Assembly: GCA_003252075.1 (NCBI GenBank)
Contig: QKDO01000013.1
Coordinates: forward strand, 1-44,730
Length of the DNA: 44,730 nucleotides
Source: Nitrospirota bacterium
GTDB taxonomy: Bacteria > Nitrospirota > Thermodesulfovibrionia > Thermodesulfovibrionales > UBA6898
Direction: 5' to 3'
In this document: positions 1 to 9,847 of the stretch, piece after piece
Layout: every line of letters starts with the position of its first letter
How positions within the stretch are numbered: position 1 is the first letter of the stretch
Position numbers and translations under genes: made by a program
The notes under the pieces: generated by a model
Database searches by the model: none
Told to the model about the DNA's origin: nothing
Seen by the model: the letters and a program-made list of their open reading frames with translations, nothing else

Positions 1-11
1 CCTAACCCGAT

Positions 12-86
12 TGCCTGCATGGCAGGCATAATAATTCACACGCCGGCTACGTCCTCGCCTACGGTCCCGAAAGGGTGGGCAAGGAC
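12..86 (+). promoter_or_regulatory. Possible structured leader of the rpsB operon
   Basis: Two hairpins can be drawn in the 117 bases before rpsB. The first (12-28) has a 7-bp stem TGCCTGC/GCAGGCA around a 3-base loop. The second (51-86) pairs GTCCT (51-55) with AGGAC (82-86), then GCCT (57-60) with GGGC (77-80), and is capped by CCC-GAAA-GGG, a GNRA tetraloop. Autoregulatory leaders bound by S2 are known upstream of rpsB in other bacteria, so an S2-responsive leader is a reasonable idea, but I cannot match it to a named family. The upstream promoter lies outside the window. Confidence 0.35.
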
Positions 87-117
87 AGGCGGAGGAAAAA
101 ACCACAGGAGGAGAATC

Positions 118-875
118 ATGGTAGTTTCAATGAAGGAGTTGCTTGAGGCCGGAGTTCACTTCGGTCACCAGGTAAAGCGGTGGAACCCCAAGATGAAGAA
201 GTACATCTTCGGGGAGAGGAACGGCATTTACATTATCGATCTGCAGAAGACCCTCAGGGGTCTTGAGGATGCCTACCATTTCATCAGGGATGCTGCAGCT
301 GCCGGAAGCAATGTTCTGTTCGTCGGCACGAAGAAGCAGGCGCAGGACGCGGTCATGGAAGAGGCGATGCGTGCATCCGCGTACTGCGTGAACCAGAGAT
401 GGCTCGGCGGCATGCTCACCAACTTTTCAACGATCAAGAAAAGCATCGAGCGTCTGAAGAAGCTTGAGGCCATGAAGGAGGACGGCACCTTCGGCCTGCT
501 CACCAAAAAAGAGGCTGCATCGCTCGAAAAAGAGCGTCAGAAGTTGGAAAAGAACCTTGCCGGCATCAAGGAAATGAAAGAACTTCCGGGGGTGATCTTC
601 ATCATCGACCCCAAAAAGGAAAGGATCGCCGTTGCCGAAGCAAAAAAGCTCTCTATCCCCCTGGTAGCGGTCGTTGATACCAACTGCGACCCGGACGAGA
701 TCGACCATGTCATCCCGGGCAATGACGACGCGATCCGCGCCATCAAGCTCATGGCAACAAAGGTCGCTGATGCCGTGCTCGAAGGCAGGGCCGCCTTCAC
801 CAAGGACACGGTACAGGAGGAAGAACAGGCAAAGATCGAGGAAACCTCTGAGGCAGCTCCTGCGGAGGTAACAGA

Positions 876-879
<4 letters not shown>
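118..879 (+). CDS. rpsB: 30S ribosomal protein S2
   Basis: S2 of the small ribosomal subunit, 253 residues, close to the usual 240-260. The N-terminus ([18 protein letters not shown]) and the following [20 protein letters not shown] are hallmark S2 sequence; the middle has [12 protein letters not shown] and the C-terminal half FIIDPKKE and [13 protein letters not shown]. The frame stays open upstream to position 19, but a perfect AGGAGG (106-111) six bases before the ATG at 118 fixes the start, and the extension has no S2 character. The C-terminus ends in an acidic, glutamate-rich tail. First gene of a translation operon; its stop overlaps the tsf start by four bases, so the two are probably translationally coupled. 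Confidence 0.98.
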
Positions 880-2783
<1,904 letters not shown>

Positions 2784-2784
2784 C

Positions 2785-2922
2785 TTGAACAGCAATTTCA
2801 TGGTCAAGGTAGAAGACGCAAAACTCCCTGACGTGCAGAAAGCCCTTCAGCAGGCGGGGATCAAGGTACGGAGCATTATTGAAGTCTTTAAGGAAGAAAT
2901 CAAGAAGGAAGAGACGCAGTGA
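2785..2922 (+). CDS. Small hypothetical protein between frr and the DksA-like gene
   Basis: A 45-codon frame read from TTG at 2785, just one base after the frr stop. GGAGGTG (2774-2780) sits at ideal distance from the TTG, whereas the internal ATG at 2800 has no ribosome binding site, so TTG is preferred. Its TGA overlaps the ATG of the next gene (TGATG). The peptide has a pattern VEDAKLPDVQKALQQAGI followed by a lysine/glutamate-rich helix, predicted soluble; I recognise no family. The good ribosome binding site and overlaps on both sides argue that it is a real, co-translated gene. Confidence 0.6.
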   Translation: MNSNFMVKVEDAKLPDVQKALQQAGIKVRSIIEVFKEEIKKEETQ

Positions 2923-3734
2923 TGGCAGTGGCAAAGAAGAGAATACCGGCAAAGCCAGGGAAAAAATCACCGGCAGCTCGGAAAGCGGCGCGGCCTGCGG
3001 CAAAGAAGAAACCCGGCCGCAAGGGAACTGCCAGACCGGCAGCCAAGGTCGTATCGCGCACTGCTCAGCCGAGACCCGCGAGAAAAAAGATTGCTGCGAA
3101 GAAAGCCGCTGCGCCCAAGAAGGCTGTCACAGCGGCAAAGGGCAAGAAACCCGTTACGCAGAAAAAGACCACGATCAAAAAGACTCAGACGCCAAGGAAG
3201 GCTGCTGGGAAAACAGCGAGAGCCGTCCCGGCAGCTGCAAGGAAGAAACCCGTTGCCCCGAAAAAGACCGCCGCAAAGAAGACGGTGAAAAAGGTCTCCG
3301 CACGGAAGAGGCCCGCAAGAGCAAAGGAGAGCGCCGCCGGCCTCACTCCGGTCACTGACCGTATCCGGGGCTTAAAAGGTATGCTGATCGCAAAGCGTGA
3401 AGGCATACTGAAAGAGGCCAAGGAAGAGATCGCCAAGTATATGAGCGGCGACAACCGTCAGCTTGTCGACACGGCTATTGATGAAGGGGATTGGGCTGTT
3501 GTGGATATTTCGGAGGACCTGAGCCTGCGCAGGCTCGACGCGCACAGACAGCTCCTTCTTGATATCGACGAGTGTCTGAGAAAGATCCAGGAAGGCACCT
3601 ATGGCATCTGCGAGGAATGCGGCGAGGAGATCAGCCAGAAACGGCTCAATGTCATACCGACAGCATCCCTCTGTATCGACTGCAAGGAAAACAAGGAAAA
3701 GATGGAAAAGATGGAGCAGGTAACCGCAATCTGA
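2922..3734 (+). CDS. DksA/TraR-type C4 zinc-finger protein with lysine/alanine-rich N-terminal tail
   Basis: 270 residues in two parts. Residues 1 to about 140 are low-complexity K/A/P/R sequence with repeated AAKK, PAKK and ARKK units, resembling eukaryotic H1-like and bacterial histone-like tails and strongly basic. Residues about 140-270 form a DksA/TraR-type domain: a helical hairpin followed by a zinc finger with CEEC (230-233) and CIDC (251-254). DksA proteins enter the RNA polymerase secondary channel and tune transcription with ppGpp; the family member here may do this, or the tail may make it a DNA- or RNA-binding protein. The ATG at 2922 is chosen because it overlaps the previous stop; GTG one codon earlier is possible. 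Normal DksA is about 150 residues, so the tail accounts for the excess length. Confidence 0.8.
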   Translation: MAVAKKRIPAKPGKKSPAARKAARPAAKKKPGRKGTARPAAKVVSRTAQPRPARKKIAAKKAAAPKKAVTAAKGKKPVTQKKTTIKKTQTPRKAAGKTARAVPAAARKKPVAPKKTAAKKTVKKVSARKRPARAKESAAGLTPVTDRIRGLKGMLIAKREGILKEAKEEIAKYMSGDNRQLVDTAIDEGDWAVVDISEDLSLRRLDAHRQLLLDIDECLRKIQEGTYGICEECGEEISQKRLNVIPTASLCIDCKENKEKMEKMEQVTAI

Positions 3735-3740
3735 TGCGAA

Positions 3741-3767
3741 GGCAGCAGCTTATTCGACGCTGCTGCC
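3741..3767. terminator. Inverted repeat between convergent dksA-like and hemC genes
   Basis: GGCAGCAGC (3741-3749) and GCTGCTGCC (3759-3767) form a 9-bp GC-rich stem with a 9-base loop at the junction of two convergent genes; the right arm lies in the last codons of hemC. There is no run of T on either side, so it is not a canonical intrinsic terminator. It may block read-through or stabilise 3' ends. Confidence 0.35.
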
Positions 3768-4700
3768 GTAGACCTCGGACAGTATCTTATCTGCTCCCTT
3801 TGAAAGAAGTGTCTCGGCAAGCATCTTTCCAACGCTCTCCCCATCCTCAGGCTTTCCTTCAAGATGCTCCCGAATGATCCTGTCCCCGGTGACACTCCCT
3901 ACCAGTCCGTCCATGAGAAGTCTGCCGTCGACTATGACAGCGTAGGCTGCTATCGGGACCTGGCAACCGCCCTGCAGCCTCTTGAGAAGCGCCCGTTCCG
4001 CCCTGACGCAGAGAGCGGTTTCGGTATGGTTCAGCGGGGCGATCAGGTCGTTGATGAACCTGTCGGTTATCCTGCATTCGATGCCGATCGCTCCCTGTCC
4101 GATTGCCGGAAGACTCGTCTCGGGACCGATCACCCCGGTTATCCGCTGTTCCCAGCCAAGCCGTTTAACGCCTGCAGCCGCAAGTATGATGGCGTCGAAC
4201 TGGCCTTCATCCAGTTTTCTGAAGCGGGTTTCAAGGTTGCCCCTGAGCTGCTTGATCCTGAGGTCAGGCCTGATGCTCAGGAGCTGGCATGCCCTTCTCA
4301 GGCTGCTCGTCCCGACGGTGGCACCCGGGGGCAGCTCCCTGAAGCTCTTGGCCGCCGGTGCAGCGCTCTTGGCGATAAAGGCATCCCGGGGATCCTCTCT
4401 CTTGCAGATGACCGCAAGGTGAAGTTCTGCCGGAAAATCCGTGGGGACATCCTTCATGCTGTGCACGGCAAGGTCAGCCTCGTTCCGCAGCAGCGCCTCT
4501 TCGATCTCTTTGACGAAAAGCCCCTTGCCACCCACCTTGGCAAGCGGTACATCAAGGATCTTGTCACCTGTCGTCTTTATCTTGTTCAGTTCGATCTCGA
4601 GCCCGGGGTTCATCCGCTGAAGCTCCGCCTTGACCCATTCCGCCTGCCAGAGGGCAAGTTTTGAACCCCGCGTACCGATAACCACCTTATTCTTTTTCAT
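3750..4700 (-). CDS. hemC: Porphobilinogen deaminase (hydroxymethylbilane synthase)
   Basis: Joins four porphobilinogen units into hydroxymethylbilane in tetrapyrrole synthesis. 316 residues, normal length. Seen: VVIGTRGSKLALWQA at the N-terminus, HSMKD with the catalytic Asp84, VGTSSLRRACQL and LRGNLETRFRKLDEG binding the cofactor, and RLQGGCQVPI with Cys246, which holds the dipyrromethane cofactor. A clear ribosome binding site (GGAGAAGATC before ATG) is present, and the start overlaps the hemA stop by 14 bases. Last gene of the long minus-strand run. Confidence 0.97.
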   Translation of the reverse strand: MKKNKVVIGTRGSKLALWQAEWVKAELQRMNPGLEIELNKIKTTGDKILDVPLAKVGGKGLFVKEIEEALLRNEADLAVHSMKDVPTDFPAELHLAVICKREDPRDAFIAKSAAPAAKSFRELPPGATVGTSSLRRACQLLSIRPDLRIKQLRGNLETRFRKLDEGQFDAIILAAAGVKRLGWEQRITGVIGPETSLPAIGQGAIGIECRITDRFINDLIAPLNHTETALCVRAERALLKRLQGGCQVPIAAYAVIVDGRLLMDGLVGSVTGDRIIREHLEGKPEDGESVGKMLAETLLSKGADKILSEVYGSSVE

Positions 4701-5964
4701 GATCTTCTCCGTTCAGGTCATAGAGTCTTTTGATCAACGCTATCAGCACGTCTTTGTCCTCGGCATCGTTCTTCAGGGCGACCGTCGGCGCATGTATCAG
4801 CTTGTTGATGATCGCGCCCGCCATCCCCTCGATCGCCTTGCGCTCCTTCTCACCGAGGGATGGGAAACGGTTAAAGAACCTCTCAAGTTCGTCCTTTCTG
4901 ATTGTCTCAGCCCGTTCGCGAAGCGCGATCACCGTGGGGACTGAATTGAGGGTCATCATCCATCTGCGGAATGTCTCGATTTCATCCTCAACGATCGCCT
5001 CGGCTTTTGCTGCCTCTTTCTGCCGCTCGGAGATGTTCGATTCAACAACACCCTGAAGATCATCCACATCGTAGAGGTAGACATTGTCCATATCGTTTAT
5101 CCCGGGATCGACGTTCCTCGGCACGGAGATATCAATAATGAATACCGGTTTCTGCTTTCGCTCCTTCATCACTTTCTGCATATGCTCTTTGTGCAGAACA
5201 AACGTGGAGGCCCCGGTCGAGCAGATCACAATGTCCGTATGCACGAGCTCTGCAGGAAAATTCTCAAACCTGATCGCCCGGCCGTTGAACTCACGTGATA
5301 GCTCGCAGCCGCGCTCGTACGTCCTGTTCGCCACAATGATATCCTGTACGCCATTGTTCATCATATGTTTTGCCGCCAGCTCAGCCATCTCGCCTGCGCC
5401 AAGGAGCATAAAGGATTTACCCGCAAGGTCGGTGAATATCTTTTTCGCCAGTTCGACCGCGGCAAAGCTGATCGAAACAGCGTTTTCCGCAATCCGCGTC
5501 TCCGTCCTCACCCGTTTGGCAACTGAGATGGACTTCTTGAGCAGCCGGTTCAGGAGAACGCCCGTGGCCTTCTTCTCTAGGGCAAAATCAAAGGCATCCT
5601 TCAGCTGCCCGAGGATCTGCGGTTCACCGACAACCATGGAGTCGAGACTCGATGCAACGCGGAAGATATGTTTTACCGCGGCCATGTCTTTGTGGAGATA
5701 GAGTGCGGTGTCAAGGGAATCGCGCCTGACATCAAAGAACACCACGAAAAAATCCTTCATGTCCGCGTATGCCTTTTCCACATCCTGCACCTGCAGATAG
5801 ATCTCAACGCGGTTGCAGGTAGATATAATGACCGTCTCCCGGATACCCGGGATCTCCCTTATCTTCTGAAGGCCCTCTTCGAGCTTCGGTCCGTTGAAGG
5901 CAAGCTTCTCCCTGAGCTCAACATCCGCTGTTTTATGGTTCAATCCAACAACAGCTATCTTCAT
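4687..5964 (-). CDS. hemA: Glutamyl-tRNA reductase
   Basis: Reduces glutamyl-tRNA to glutamate-1-semialdehyde, the first committed step of the C5 pathway to 5-aminolevulinate, using NADPH. 425 residues. Seen: VVGLNHKTADVELREKLAF, the catalytic Cys50 in IISTCNRVEIY, SMVVGEPQILGQLKDAF, the Rossmann loop MLLGAGEMAELAAKHM near residue 186, FIIDISVPRNVDP, and the C-terminal helical dimerisation domain. Its ATG overlaps the ccsA stop (ATGA); no close Shine-Dalgarno is visible, so translation is probably coupled to ccsA. hemL and hemB are not in the window. Confidence 0.97.
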   Translation of the reverse strand: MKIAVVGLNHKTADVELREKLAFNGPKLEEGLQKIREIPGIRETVIISTCNRVEIYLQVQDVEKAYADMKDFFVVFFDVRRDSLDTALYLHKDMAAVKHIFRVASSLDSMVVGEPQILGQLKDAFDFALEKKATGVLLNRLLKKSISVAKRVRTETRIAENAVSISFAAVELAKKIFTDLAGKSFMLLGAGEMAELAAKHMMNNGVQDIIVANRTYERGCELSREFNGRAIRFENFPAELVHTDIVICSTGASTFVLHKEHMQKVMKERKQKPVFIIDISVPRNVDPGINDMDNVYLYDVDDLQGVVESNISERQKEAAKAEAIVEDEIETFRRWMMTLNSVPTVIALRERAETIRKDELERFFNRFPSLGEKERKAIEGMAGAIINKLIHAPTVALKNDAEDKDVLIALIKRLYDLNGEDHEKE

Positions 5965-6776
5965 TTGAACGAATGGTACCCCTTAAGCAGCAGGTTCACG
6001 CCGAAGAAGGTGAAGAGTACGGCACTAAAGCCGATGATCGAAAGGATCGCCGCCCGCTTCCCTCTCCATCCCTGTGTCAGTCGAACATGGAGGACAAGGG
6101 CATAGATGAACCAGGTGATCAGTGACCAGACTTCCTTCGGGTCCCAGCGCCAGAACGTGCCAAGACTGCTTTCCGCCCAGAGGGAGCCGCTTATGATCGC
6201 CAGCGAGAGAAAGGGAAACCCGATGGTAATGAGCCGGTAGTTCATCTCATCAAGAATCTGAAGACTCGGAAGCTTTTTGAAAAGACCGCCGAGATGTTTG
6301 GACTTCACGTAATGCTCCTGGATGAGGTACATGATGCCGACACCGAAGGCCATGGCAAAGGCGGCATCCCCGATAAATGCAAATGCAGTATGGATGAAGA
6401 GCCATGAACTCTGGAGAAGCGGGCTCAGATTTTCGATCTTTCTCGGCAGGATGGACGAGGTGAGCATAAGGATAAAGACCACCGGCATGATGAACGAACC
6501 AAGCAGGCCGATTCTGTAGCGGTACTCAAGGAAGAAAAAGAGCAGCACGATGCACCATGAGAAAAAAGAGGTCGCTTCGTGGAGGCTGGCCGTCGGCATA
6601 TGACCTGAGATGATATACCGTGCGGCAATATTGGCTGTATGGAGCGCAAACCCCGCGATCACAAGACCGACCATAATCCGTGAGGTGGCCTTCGATCCCT
6701 TGAACAGCTCAAGCAGACAGACGATCGTTGCGGCAAAGTAACAGGTGAGCGCAAGTTCGAACAGCATCGTTTCCAT
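5961..6776 (-). CDS. ccsA: Cytochrome c assembly protein, CcsA/ResC-like (HemX-type)
   Basis: Polytopic membrane protein, about eight hydrophobic segments in 271 residues. The tryptophan-rich signature GSLWAESSLGTFWRWDPKEV near the C-terminus is the heme-handling WWD-like motif of the CcsA/CcmC/CcmF family. It should help deliver heme to apocytochrome c on the outer face of the inner membrane (system II). Placement directly before hemA-hemC, as for HemX in other bacteria, links heme synthesis and heme attachment. The start is taken at ATG 6776, which overlaps the upstream gene's stop (TGATG), rather than the in-frame GTG at 6785. A CcsB/ResB partner is not in the window. Confidence 0.88.
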   Translation of the reverse strand: METMLFELALTCYFAATIVCLLELFKGSKATSRIMVGLVIAGFALHTANIAARYIISGHMPTASLHEATSFFSWCIVLLFFFLEYRYRIGLLGSFIMPVVFILMLTSSILPRKIENLSPLLQSSWLFIHTAFAFIGDAAFAMAFGVGIMYLIQEHYVKSKHLGGLFKKLPSLQILDEMNYRLITIGFPFLSLAIISGSLWAESSLGTFWRWDPKEVWSLITWFIYALVLHVRLTQGWRGKRAAILSIIGFSAVLFTFFGVNLLLKGYHSFK

Positions 6777-6946
6777 CAGAAACACCCGAGCTGGCAGCTC
6801 TTGATCCTGATGCCCAGCTCATTCGCGGCTTTCCCTACCTCGGGATAGGGAAGCTTCAGGTCCTCAGCTATTTTTCTGGCGGTTTCACAGGAAAGTTTTC
6901 CCTCAACCGCCTTCTTCAGCATCTCTTGTCTCAGCTCGTCTTTCAT
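6776..6946 (-). CDS. Small conserved-looking protein ending in CQLGCF, between mobB-like gene and ccsA
   Basis: 56 residues from an ATG at 6946 with GAGGATGGTAC directly upstream; the frame is open 27 bases further but has no better start. It overlaps the end of the mobB-like gene by 44 bases and its TGA overlaps the ccsA ATG. The sequence looks like a small helix-turn-helix fold (KLSCETARKIAEDLKLPYPE, then VGKAANELGIRIK) followed by a C-terminal SCQLGCF with two cysteines. The pattern suggests DNA or metal binding. I do not recognise a named family. Tight embedding in the operon makes it likely to be real. Confidence 0.72.
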   Translation of the reverse strand: MKDELRQEMLKKAVEGKLSCETARKIAEDLKLPYPEVGKAANELGIRIKSCQLGCF

Positions 6947-7514
6947 GTACCATCCTCGCCAGGGCGGTAACAAACCCCTTCGCTATGTCGTCTGAAAGGC
7001 CTCTCGGAAACCGCTGCTTGGCCTGAAGGTCTGCACGGAGCTGAACGTCGTTATCAGCAATTATGATATCAGCTCTGGCTGCGAGCCCGTCGATGTGAGG
7101 CTTCCAGTGCGCTCTTTCCTTACCGAATATAAATATTACAATATCGGGGTTTAAAAACTCAATTGCGCTGTTCCCTTCTACGAGGACCAGATCAAGATGG
7201 GAAAGCCCTGCCGCTGCCGTAGAGAGTGCCCCAGCCAGACCAAACGTGCCTGATCTAACCCATACAACATCCACTGCCCCCGCTGCAAGCAACCTGCAGG
7301 TATCCTTTCCTTTTTCCCTAAGGATGGTCCGGTCGGTGATAATTTCCGGAGAGGACGATGTCCGGGTATATTTTATGGCACCCCATCTCGGGGAAAGGCG
7401 AGAAATGACAGGAGAAGGGTGAAGGGCAAAATGACGAAGGATATATGATGCCAGAGTGGTCTTGCCTGCCCCGCTGTGCGATGCGCCGATTCCAATGAAC
7501 AATGTCCTGTTCAT
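6903..7514 (-). CDS. MobB-like P-loop NTPase
   Basis: 203 residues with a Walker A loop near the N-terminus (GASHSGAGKTT, residues 10-20) and a hydrophobic strand ending in LVLVEGNSAIEF, the arrangement of MobB and related SIMIBI-class GTPases. MobB binds GTP and assists attachment of guanine nucleotide to molybdopterin. No other molybdenum cofactor gene is nearby, so the substrate is uncertain; a role in heme or cytochrome maturation would fit the neighbours equally well. ATG at 7514 is used because the longer reading (to 7607) runs back into topA and has no family character. The 44-base overlap with the next small gene suggests coupling. Confidence 0.65.
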   Translation of the reverse strand: MNRTLFIGIGASHSGAGKTTLASYILRHFALHPSPVISRLSPRWGAIKYTRTSSSPEIITDRTILREKGKDTCRLLAAGAVDVVWVRSGTFGLAGALSTAAAGLSHLDLVLVEGNSAIEFLNPDIVIFIFGKERAHWKPHIDGLAARADIIIADNDVQLRADLQAKQRFPRGLSDDIAKGFVTALARMVHERRAETRDAEEGG

Positions 7515-7560
7515 TCCATGGATGGCGCCGCTGCACAAATCCCGGACAGGCGGTCCCGCA

Positions 7561-9816
7561 TCAGCCGGCTGCAGCTTCCTCTTTTTCAACCGCTGCCTTG
7601 TGCCCACACTCCTTGTTCAGGCAGATACGGGTAACATTGCCTGCCTTGTCCCACTTTTCAACAAGAAAGGGCGCGGCACATCTCGGGCAGGGTTCCGGAA
7701 CAGGCTTGTACCAGGAGACAAAAGTGCATTTGGGATAATTGCTGCACCCCCAGAATTTCCCCCGCTTTGACCTGCGTTCAACAACATCCCCTCCGTCAAC
7801 AGGACACTTCATCCCGGTAGAGACCGGCTTTGTTGTCTTGCACGTCGGGTACTGCGAGCAGGCGACGAACTTGCCGAACCTGCCTGATCTGATAACCATG
7901 GGAGAGCCGCATGCCGGGCATTTTTCTTCCGTTGTTTCCGGCTCCTTTGGCTGCCCTTCCCCCTCAAGCGGCTTCGTTGTCTTGCATTCCGGAAATCCGG
8001 TACACGCCATGAACCGTCCGTGTCTTCCCCATCGGATCACCATGGGCTTTCCGCAGTTCTCACAGGTCTCCTCGGTGGGAATGTCCTCGGGCTTGACCTT
8101 GCCTTTCACCGCAGACGCTTCGGCAAGTTTCTCATGAAACGGCCGGTAAAAGTCCTTCACGATCTTCACCCACTTCTTTTTGCCGTCTTCTATGCGGTCA
8201 AGGTCCTCTTCCATGTTCGCTGTAAAGCTAATGTCCATCAGTTCGCGGAAACGTTCGACAAGAAAATCGTTAACGACCGTGCCGAGTTCGGTTGGCGAGA
8301 ATTTGCCTTCTGTTTTCTGCACATATTTCCGGTCCTGTATGGTCGAAAGGATGGCTGCATAGGTACTCGGCCTTCCGATCCCCTTTTCTTCAAGCGCCTT
8401 CACGAGCGACGCCTCCGTATACCGAGGCGGGGGCTGGGTGAAATGCTGTTTCGGCTGGAGATTCAGGAGCGCAAGCTCTTCCCCCTCCAAAAGCAGGGGG
8501 AGAATCGCCTCTCCTTCATCGATCACCTCGTCGGTACTTTCCGTATAGAGCGCCATGAACCCCGGGAACTTCACGACACTCCCCGAAGCCCGGAACAGGG
8601 TCTCCCCCCTGCACTGCTCCGTGTCACAGGAGATCTCGAAGGTCGTCTGCTCAAGTTCGGCTGGGGCCATCTGACTCGCGACGAAACGGTTCCATATAAG
8701 CCGGTACAGGGCAAGCTGATCCTTGTGGAGATAGTGCTTTATCGTTTCAGGGCTATAGCTCATGTAGGTCGGCCGAACCGCTTCATGCGCATCCTGCGCA
8801 GATGCCTTGCTCTTGAATATTGGCGGCTTGTCCGGGACAAAATCCTTTCCGTACGTTGTCGCAATATATTCACGGGCAGCTTGCTGGGCTTCAGCAGCCA
8901 CCCGGAGAGAGTCGGTCCGCATGTAGGTGATAAGACCCACTGCACCCTCCTCACCCAGTTCAATACCTTCATAGAGCTGCTGTGCTACCACCATCGTCTT
9001 CTTGGCCGTGAACCTCAGCTTCCGTGATGCCTCCTGCTGAAGCGTGCTGGTAATGAACGGGGGAGCAGGGTTTCTCTTCTTCTTCTTCCGCTCGATGCGC
9101 GAAAGAATGAACCTGCTTCCCCGGATATCGGCAACAGCAGTCTCTGCACTTTCGGCGTTTTTTATCTCGACCTTGTCATTACGGTATTTTGCCAGCTTGG
9201 CCCAGAAGGCCGGTTTGTTCGACCCTTCAAACTCTGCATTTACCGACCAGTATTCTTCCTGCCTGAACGCCCCGATCTCTCGTTCACGATCTACGATGAG
9301 TCTGACGGCAACGGACTGCACCCTTCCCGCGCTCAGTCCCCGTCTCACCTTCCTCCAGAGAAGCGGGCTGAGCTCATAGCCGACGAGCCGATCGAGCACT
9401 CTGCGCGCCTGCTGCGCATCAACTTTCTTGATGTCAATCTCTCCCGGATGCTTGATCGCCTCCCGCACCGCGCTCTTGGTTATTTCGTTGAATGTGATAC
9501 GATAAACCTCTTTTGCCTTGCTCTTGATCTCCTCTGCAATATGCCAGGCAATCGCCTCCCCCTCCCGGTCAGGGTCAGGCGCGAGGTAGACGGCATCAGC
9601 CTCTTTTGCGGCCTTCTTTAGCTCCCTGATCACGGTCTCTTTGCCCGGAATAACCATATAGCGGGGCGAGAATTCCTTATCTATATCTATGCCCATTTCT
9701 TTGACCGGCAGGTCTTTGACATGGCCGACAGACGCTTTGACCGTAAAATCCTTGCCCAGGATCTTGCTGATCGTCTTGGCCTTTGCCGGCGATTCCACAA
9801 TAACAAGCGATTTCAT
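7561..9816 (-). CDS. topA: DNA topoisomerase I (type IA)
   Basis: Relaxes negative supercoils through a transient 5'-phosphotyrosine. 751 residues. TOPRIM domain at the N-terminus with Glu8 (VIVESPAKA) and DPDREGE (81-87); catalytic Tyr298 in GLITYMRTDS; then the cleavage/strand passage domains. The C-terminal 170 residues contain four zinc-ribbon modules (CENCGKPM...CTGFPEC, CPACGSPM...CSQYPTC, CPVDGG...CSNYPKC with an incomplete first pair, CPRCAAP...CLNKEC). Start ATG 9816 has GGAGGAACGC in front; the 15-residue upstream extension is rejected. Lies downstream of dprA and a Smg-like gene, an order seen in many proteobacteria. Confidence 0.97.
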   Translation of the reverse strand: MKSLVIVESPAKAKTISKILGKDFTVKASVGHVKDLPVKEMGIDIDKEFSPRYMVIPGKETVIRELKKAAKEADAVYLAPDPDREGEAIAWHIAEEIKSKAKEVYRITFNEITKSAVREAIKHPGEIDIKKVDAQQARRVLDRLVGYELSPLLWRKVRRGLSAGRVQSVAVRLIVDREREIGAFRQEEYWSVNAEFEGSNKPAFWAKLAKYRNDKVEIKNAESAETAVADIRGSRFILSRIERKKKKRNPAPPFITSTLQQEASRKLRFTAKKTMVVAQQLYEGIELGEEGAVGLITYMRTDSLRVAAEAQQAAREYIATTYGKDFVPDKPPIFKSKASAQDAHEAVRPTYMSYSPETIKHYLHKDQLALYRLIWNRFVASQMAPAELEQTTFEISCDTEQCRGETLFRASGSVVKFPGFMALYTESTDEVIDEGEAILPLLLEGEELALLNLQPKQHFTQPPPRYTEASLVKALEEKGIGRPSTYAAILSTIQDRKYVQKTEGKFSPTELGTVVNDFLVERFRELMDISFTANMEEDLDRIEDGKKKWVKIVKDFYRPFHEKLAEASAVKGKVKPEDIPTEETCENCGKPMVIRWGRHGRFMACTGFPECKTTKPLEGEGQPKEPETTEEKCPACGSPMVIRSGRFGKFVACSQYPTCKTTKPVSTGMKCPVDGGDVVERRSKRGKFWGCSNYPKCTFVSWYKPVPEPCPRCAAPFLVEKWDKAGNVTRICLNKECGHKAAVEKEEAAAG

Positions 9817-9847
9817 GCGTTCCTCCGAATAGATGCAGAAAGGCACC

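Noticed and set aside
19-117. In-frame N-terminal extension of S2 from ATG 19
   Set aside because: It has no S2 similarity, spans the leader hairpins, and a perfect ribosome binding site marks ATG 118.
2879-3358. Open frame of low-complexity sequence in an alternative frame of the lysine-rich tail
   Set aside because: It is a frame-shifted image of the K/A-rich repeats; the frame leading into the zinc finger is the real one.
6777-6785. GTG start three codons upstream for ccsA
   Set aside because: ATG 6776 overlaps the upstream stop (TGATG) in the style of the neighbouring genes and is a stronger start codon.
8020-9027. Long plus-strand open frame opposite topA
   Set aside because: It is antisense to a clear topoisomerase I, with no ribosome binding site or recognisable domain; GC-rich codon bias creates such shadows.
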